This document shows positions 58,560 through 64,000 of a stretch of DNA of 64,000 nucleotides, one piece after another. Every line of letters begins with the position of its first letter. The first letter of the stretch is position 1. Under the pieces are notes generated by a model. It was not told the origin of the DNA and ran no database searches. It saw only the letters and a program-made list of their open reading frames with translations. The translations under genes were made by a program, and so were the position numbers. Source of the stretch: Neoscytalidium dimidiatum (taxonomy: Eukaryota > Ascomycota > Dothideomycetes > Botryosphaeriales > Botryosphaeriaceae); the NCBI GenBank assembly GCA_037367355.1, contig CM074696.1:1922001-1986000 (forward strand). The letters are read 5' to 3'.

Positions 58560-61350
58560 CTCGGACCCTCTACGCCCCTCGACTCTAATTTAACTATCGA
58601 CTACGCCGGTAGTTATCGAATCTTTAAATACTACGAAATCGAGTAGTATCGAAGATATCGAAATAGAAAACGACGAAATCATACCGCTATCGAGAAGGCC
58701 GAAGATAACGGTAATAGTCGAGCCTACGCCGACTCTTAGAAAAAGACTCTTCTTCTCGCCTACTACTACGGGTATTAACCCGTTCGAATACCGCCCCGAG
58801 AAAAGAACCCGGTATATACCGGGCTCGAAACTAAAGACCTCCGCGGAATATATCGAAGCCGCGTTCGATTGCCTTATTAAGGCGGTCGACCTCAAAGACG
58901 ACCGGTCTAAGATAAATAACCTTAGCGAACTTCTTACTATCTTCCGTAAATATACGGCGAAAGGGAAAATCGACTTTACTAAGTCGATTCTCGTAACCGA
59001 AGTCCGCGCACTCGAAAACGTATCCCGTACGCTTTTAAATAAAACGAGGAATCTCGGAGCTACCTCCGTAGCTTCTACGGGAAAACCCCAGCCGAGCCAG
59101 CTAGTCCTAGCTAAAAAACCTACCTCCTACGCCTTGGTAGCGGTAGGTTTAGTTCTAAACGACGGTTTTATAACCGTATCGTATAAAAAACTAACGGAAA
59201 AAACAACTACGAAGCTCGTAAAACCAACGTCTATTAAAGATAGACAAATTACCGTCTCCTACGACGGCGTACGAGACTAATTTAATGGAATCCAACTCCG
59301 ATAAAAGCTAAACCTCGCGTTCGCGGGAGCCGGTTTCGTAAATAAACCCGTTATCTAAGAAACTTCCCTTTCGTTTAAGGGAAATATCCTAATTACGGGC
59401 ACCGAAGGCTATACTAGCTAATTTCTCTTAGAAAAAGAGAATATTATTAGGAAAGTCCTTCCTAATTCTAACCCGAAACTAGTCGAGGCCTAGTATAAGG
59501 TTATTATCTACGGAATCCCTACGCGGGAGACTAAGGATATTCTAATCGACTCCTTTATTAAGGAGGAAATAGAGACCTTTAACGTAGGTCTCTCTCCTAT
59601 TAGAAAGCCCTACTAGGCTACCTCGAAGGAGAAAAGAGAAAAATAATCCGCGGGATCCGTTATAGTCGCGTTTCGCACCGAAAAGGAATAGAAAAAGGCT
59701 ATTAATAGCCGCCTTTTTATATACGGAATAAGCTATAAGGCAGAAAAAGCACGGACTATTCCTAAGGGAATTTAATACCGAAACTGCCTTAAAAATAGAT
59801 ACGAAACGAAGAAGTATACGAGGACTCCTATATACGAAATCTACGAAAAGAAGCACCTTACGGAAGAGTATAAGTATAAATTTATAGGCTATAAAGCCTT
59901 TAAAGGTATACGGTACTAGTACTACCCTAATTCGAATTAACTATCCCCCTTTATCTATAGATAAATTAAGGGTATTTTAAGCCAATTTAAATAGAAACGC
60001 TCTAGCTACGGAGAGCCTTCTATCTAAAGCAATCGATCTTAAAATTAGCCTAATTCTTATATAAGAACTATGGCTAACAAACCCCGAAAATTCTAGAGAA
60101 AGGCGGTCGGTTAACCACCCCGCGTTCGTTTAAATTCTACCGGATTATTCTCTAACGGAAAGACCGCGTACGTTAGTATATATATCCCGTTATCTAACGG
60201 GAATAGATATTAACTATAACTCCGCGGTAACTAAATCCCCTAACTTAATAGTTCTAAAAGTAATAGAGGAAAATAGTTAATTCTACCTCTTTAACTTATA
60301 TAACCAAAAGGAATAAGGGAACGACAATTCCCCCTATACGCTAGAACGTATTCTAGGCTACTAATAGCTAGAATTCCCTAGTATTATAGCCGGGGACTTT
60401 AATATTCACCACCCGTAGTGGGACCTAAGGTCCCCCTATTCGAACGGGGCCTCCGCCCTAATTAATTGGATCGAATCTAATAACCTAGACCTACTAAATA
60501 CGCCGGGAGAAGGTACCTTCTATTAGCCGAACCTAGATAGGCCTACGGTAATAGATCTAACGCTCTCTAGCCGAGGGCTAACGAATAAAATAACGGACTA
60601 GCAAATACTCGAATCTATCGGATCCGACCACTTCCCTATTTTATTTCAAATCCAATTAAATAAACGAATAAACTAGGAGAAATCTAAGCAAATTAGATTT
60701 AATTATAAGAAGGCGAACTAGGATAAATTCTCTAAGATCTTTAAAGAAAAAGCCTCGAACTTTATAGAAAAGCTACGCCCCTAGCTAGCTATTCTAGAAG
60801 AAGAGAATAAAGATCTTAGCCTAGAGATTCTAAAAGACCGTTCGAAAGAAGTCTTATTTTTAGAAAAACTAGGAGAATCCCTAACTAACCTTATACGGTA
60901 AGCAGCGGACTAAGCTATTCCGAAAACTACCCCGCTAGCTAAAGCTAAACCCTAGTAGAATTCTACTCTAACGGAGGCCCGAGGGAACCTTAAACGACAA
61001 ACGCGGCTTATACGACGCTCGCCGGAGCTCGTAAATAAGTAAGACTTCCTAAAAACCCGTAACGAATACTTCTCCTCTATTCGTAAAGCTAAACGGGACC
61101 ACTAGAATTCGTTTCTAAGTAAAAATACCCCCGAAACTATCTTTAAAGCAATAGCCTATACAAAACACCGTCCGATAGAACGAATCCCTCCGATTCGGGC
61201 TAAAAACGGCCTACTACAAGATAGCTGGAAGGGGAAAAGCTCCGCGCTAAAAGAAACGTTATTTCTACCCCCTCCTAACGCACGAATCGAAAATAACTAG
61301 ATAAATTACCAGCCGGATCCAAGCTAGGAATGGCCAATTCTAGATAAAAA
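58560..61350 (+). mobile_element. 5' half of a LINE retrotransposon: ORF1 with zinc knuckles, then endonuclease
   Basis: ORF1-like sequence runs from about 58590: NPFEYRPEKRTRYIPGSKLK (58775 on), a coiled stretch, and KVIIYGIPTRETKDILIDSF (59500). A zinc-knuckle block follows at 59770-59930, where nearly every expected Cys or His is Tyr. Then comes the apurinic-type endonuclease: IIAGDFNIHHP (60380), LINWIESNNLDLLNTPGEGTF (60455-60520), DLTLSSRGL and IGSDHFPI (60620-60645). In-frame TAG sits where Trp is expected (60416-60418 before WDL; after GTFY; after KITD). The organisation is that of Tad/I-clade elements of fungi. The reverse transcriptase is not seen; the copy ends at LTR copy B (61352). 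Confidence 0.8.
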
Positions 61351-61351
61351 A

Positions 61352-61601
61352 TATAACGACGGGGCCTCTACTACTAGGCTTCGGAGTCACCTAGTAGGTT
61401 CGGGTTTATCGAAGGGTTTACCTTAAAGACGAGGAAAGGGGAGCGATAATAGAATAAGAAGTCACGGGATATAGGAGTTCGATAGGCCTTATTACCTCTA
61501 AGTTAATATAGTATCGAATTAGAACTTTAAGTTAACTACGAGGGTTAAAGTACTATCTAACGAGTATATCTATATACTATAGGAAAGCTATAGTAATCTA
61601 G
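61352..61601 (+). repeat. LTR-like repeat, copy B
   Basis: About 250 bp starting TATAACGACGGGGCCTC (a TG start turned to TA would fit a true LTR) and ending AGTAATCTAG. About 90% identical by eye to copy C at 62491-62738. Confidence 0.8.
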
Positions 61602-62490
61602 GGATTATAGTGTTAGATTAGAGCCTTAGATTAGAGGTTTAGATTAGTTCTAATCCCGTGTAGGTCCTATAGGTTTTACGTAACTCGGGCGCTAAAGCTT
61701 ACTTTCGGGAATCCGACTTTTACTAGTGCTAGCGGACGATATTACCGCTATACTCTTATTCTTATCGGCTTTTCTAATTCCCGCCCGTGCGGTCCTTCGT
61801 CCCCTACGGCTCTACGTTGGCCCGTGCCCCTTTTCCTAGTCGTTACGCCCGTGGGCGTCCTTCCCGTACGGGCAGTCGTTGTTGCCTACTAGCGTTCCTA
61901 TGCGTACCGTTATCCCGTATTCCTAGTCTTCCCGTGCGGGCTTAAGGAGTGCGGCTCTACTATACGTAGGCTTCTTAGGGCCTTACGGCTCTTTTTCCCG
62001 TACGGGCTCGCGGCCCTCGCGGCTATAAAGCCCGTAGGGTTCGTAATACTAGCGTATAGGACTTATTCGGCGGGGCCGATAAAGTTATCGTACGTAAAGT
62101 ATATATAGTTATTTAGCTACGTAATAAAGGCTTAGGTCTTCTTTTAGTCTCTATAATATAGGTCTAGCTTCGGAATCTTAACCTTAGTAGCCGATAGTAG
62201 AGCTAGTGCCTAGGTAAGCTAAGTACGTAGGATTACGTTTTTATTTTAAAGTTCTAGAATTATATTAAGTAGCTCCTCGTTTATTAGTATATTAGGGTAT
62301 TAGTTTTCTACTACCGTACTATATTACGGCGGTTGCTATAAGCCTAGGGTATTCTACGCCTCTTATACGTACTTACTACTAGATACGTCCGCTATAGTAG
62401 CTAATACTATTAGTACTTCTTAGGGTAAGGAAATACTTTCTATTTTCTAATTAAATCGCTTTCTTTCCTATAAGGATAGTAGTTAAAGTA
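61602..62490 (-). mobile_element. Ty3/gypsy gag-like internal region between two LTR copies
   Basis: On the minus strand a gag-like frame is readable between about 62250 and 61960 (KTKAFIT-type segment AFIT*LNNYIYFTYDNFIGPAE, then ASITNPTGFIAA). The left part (61690-62040) has several CCCGTACGGG/CCCGTGCGGG palindromes. The GGTTCGTAATACTAG segment recurs after LTR copy C as GGGTTCGTAATACTTAG (62970), so both are pieces of one element family. Assignment to gypsy rests on the gag-like reading and the RT next door. Confidence 0.55.
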
Positions 62491-62738
62491 TAACGACGGG
62501 GCCTCTACTACTAGGCTTCGGAGTTACCTAGTAGGTTCGGGTTTATCGAAGGGTTTACCTTAAAGACGAGAAAAGGGGAGTAATAATAGAATAAGAAGTT
62601 ACGTAATATAGAAGTTCGATAGGCCTTATTACCTCTAAGTTAATATAGTATTAAATTAGAACTTTAAGTTAACTACGAGGGTTAAAATACTATCTAACGA
62701 GCGTGTCTATATACTATAGTAAAGCTATAATAATCTAG
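62491..62738 (+). repeat. LTR-like repeat, copy C
   Basis: Starts TATAACGACGGGGCCTC and ends AATAATCTAG, matching copy B. Followed by DNA that repeats parts of the segment following copy B, then by a gypsy reverse transcriptase on the minus strand. Confidence 0.8.
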
Positions 62739-63058
62739 ATCTAGGTATAGTAGATTTATCGGGGGTAAATATACGGTACTTAGATTTATAGAGATCTAAA
62801 GTAGGCCGTACGTAATACGCGGCGCTTAGGTTCGTTTTCTAATTCCCGACTTTCTTAATCGTACGAGCGGCTAGTATTATCGTCCCGCCGCGCTCCTTCT
62901 TATCGACTTCCTACTTTCTACCCGTACGGGTTTATACCTTTTATAGCTATAACGCCCGTATATTCTAGGGTTCGTAATACTTAGTAAAGTAGTTAGCTTT
63001 TTTTAATCTATTTTATAATTTATTAATACATAGTAATAGATATTAGTTTTTTATTATA

Positions 63059-63330
63059 ATATCGTTTAGTTATCTATAATTAATATAGAGGCGAAGCTTA
63101 CTATTTTTCTTAAATACGAATAGAATAGAGTATCCGGCTAGTAATATAAAGGGTTAAATATATTCTTATTCTAGATTCGTTTTAAGATACTCTCTTAGTA
63201 CTTTAACCTCGTTCTTAGAAAGAGAATAGATAGACTTAAACGTAGGCTACGTTTCTAGTAATAGAGGTATTTTATAGTTCTATAGCTTATACTCGGATAA
63301 TAATTCTTTATCTCTTTTTTAAAATAATTT
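63059..63330 (-). mobile_element. Ty3/gypsy reverse transcriptase fragment, RIP-degraded
   Basis: Minus-strand reading shows the start of the gypsy RT domain: SIYSLSKNEVKVLREYLKTNLE, a stop, then LLAGYSILFVFKKNSKLRLYINYR, stop, LN. This fits the family pattern of a short polar hairpin, a helix with LREYL and the KKxGxLRxxxDYR motif; the expected Cys-Val-Asp reads Tyr-Ile-Asn. No YxDD motif region was found, so the element is incomplete here. Confidence 0.75.
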
Positions 63331-63624
63331 AATATATTTTTAGAATTTTAAAAGTACTTTCTTTAGTCTCGTAATATTTTCCGTTACGCGTATCTAGTTA
63401 AGAACTCTACTTTATAGGCTATATCTCTTATAAATTCTTTCTAGATAGTCTTCTTTAAGTAGCTAAAGATTATTAGCTTTTAAAGTTTACTTTTAAATCT
63501 ATACTAGAATTCGGCGTTTTTATTTTAAGCTAGGCTTAATATAGACGATATAAGCTTATTCTTCTTATTTTTTTATACGTAGTAGAGCGTTAAGAGATAT
63601 TCTTTTAATCTTTACTAGATACTC

Positions 63625-63785
63625 TTTAAATAGCTTTAGCTTTTAACTCTAGCTTTTTAACTCTAGCTTTTAGCTCTTTAACTTTAGCTTCTAGCTCTCT
63701 AGCTCTAGCTTTTAGCTCTCTAGCTCTAGCTCTTAGCTCTCTAGCTCTAACTCTTAGCTCTCTAGCTCTAGCTCTTTTATTTTAA
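63625..63785 (-). repeat. 21-bp tandem repeat encoding a heptad coiled coil
   Basis: Minus-strand frame reads units of seven residues such as VRARELR, ARARELK, ARARELE, AKVKELK, ARVKKLE. Each is 21 bp (AGAGCTAGAGAGCTAAGAGTT-like), about seven copies. It lies about 300 bp upstream of the gypsy RT fragment in the same orientation, so it was probably a coiled-coil part of the same polyprotein. Confidence 0.7.
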
Positions 63786-64000
63786 AGTTTATAAGATATT
63801 ACTTATAATTATCTTCTAGTAATATTATAGTTCTCGTATTCTAGCTAATATATAGGTTATAGGTCTTTAACTAAGATATTCTAAGAATAATATTATAGTT
63901 CGGGCTTATTATTATATCTAGGTTAATTCGTTCTTTATAATTTTTAAGGGTTATTTATATATAATTAGTCTTAATTCTTATCTAACTCTTATCGTATTTT

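Larger units (their letters stand above)
53511..64000. other. AT-rich, RIP-destroyed repeat compartment
   Basis: From about 53511 to the window end TpG and CpA almost vanish (many 60-base lines contain neither) while CpG remains. That is the mark of RIP, which changes CpA to TpA on both strands. Start codons and Trp codons are therefore nearly absent. Recognisable content is retroelement debris, listed separately. Parts not listed (53511-53870, 56600-58050) are too degraded to name. The stretch 57000-58000 reads on the plus strand like lysine/leucine-rich retroelement gag or pol remnants. Confidence 0.85.

Noticed and set aside
61352..62738. Complete LTR retrotransposon bounded by copies B and C
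   Set aside because: Only about 890 bp lies between them with a gag-like piece and no pol. The RT fragment lies outside copy C, so nested or recombined fragments fit better.
53511..64000. Minus-strand open frames of 70-104 codons in the AT-rich zone as genes
   Set aside because: They lie in or opposite degraded LINE sequence; they are open only because RIP changed codon content and they have no ATG support.

Overview
The window is nuclear DNA of a filamentous ascomycete (Pezizomycotina). Genes carry short introns (mostly about 47-110 nt) with GT..AG ends and CTNAC-like branch sites. The gene content (sedolisin, GH71, M43 protease, MEC1/ATR with 13 exons, COX16, TAD2) is typical of that group. 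The right-hand 10.5 kb shows extreme repeat-induced point mutation (RIP), with CpA/TpG almost erased. I favour a Dothideomycete, but only by inference; the sequence does not prove the class.

Layout. 0-5.4 kb: a decayed coiled-coil gene, a small secreted six-cysteine protein gene and a palindromic TA-rich repeat. 5.4-13.2 kb: secreted and hydrolytic functions, namely an aspartic protease and a sedolisin that face away from each other across a 1-kb promoter with palindromic sites, then a sulfotransferase-like membrane protein and a GH71 alpha-1,3-glucanase. 13.2-18.5 kb: no recognisable gene. 18.5-30.5 kb: a dense housekeeping block (conserved low-complexity protein, TAD2, COX16, MEC1/ATR, small coiled-coil protein), mostly in divergent or convergent pairs. 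31.8-34.5 kb: a wrecked FAD monooxygenase of the membrane-tailed type found in terpenoid clusters. 34.9-37.5 kb: a CCDC174-like gene divergent from homoserine dehydrogenase (HOM6). 38.1-39.0 kb: a frame-broken relic. 39-53.5 kb: GC-rich, gene-poor DNA holding only a 221-aa conserved protein and an M43 metalloprotease.

At about 53.51 kb composition changes abruptly to an AT-rich compartment built from nested, RIP-destroyed retroelements: three copies of a 250-bp LTR, pieces of a Ty3/gypsy element on the minus strand (gag-like, RT, and a 21-bp tandem repeat encoding a heptad coiled coil), a LINE 5' half on the plus strand (ORF1 with zinc knuckles, then endonuclease), a LINE 3' end on the minus strand with a (TTTA)n tail, and a 235-bp inverted repeat. 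Loss of TG and CA removes ATG, TGG and most Cys, His and Gln codons, which explains the lack of ORFs there.

Exon coordinates were worked out by hand from splice motifs and reading frame. All multi-exon models close in frame (MEC1 2,501 aa, HOM6 373 aa, TAD2 194 aa, COX16 114 aa, GH71 468 aa, aspartic protease 417 aa, M43 protease 301 aa). No RNA gene, CRISPR array or clearly new multi-gene system was found.
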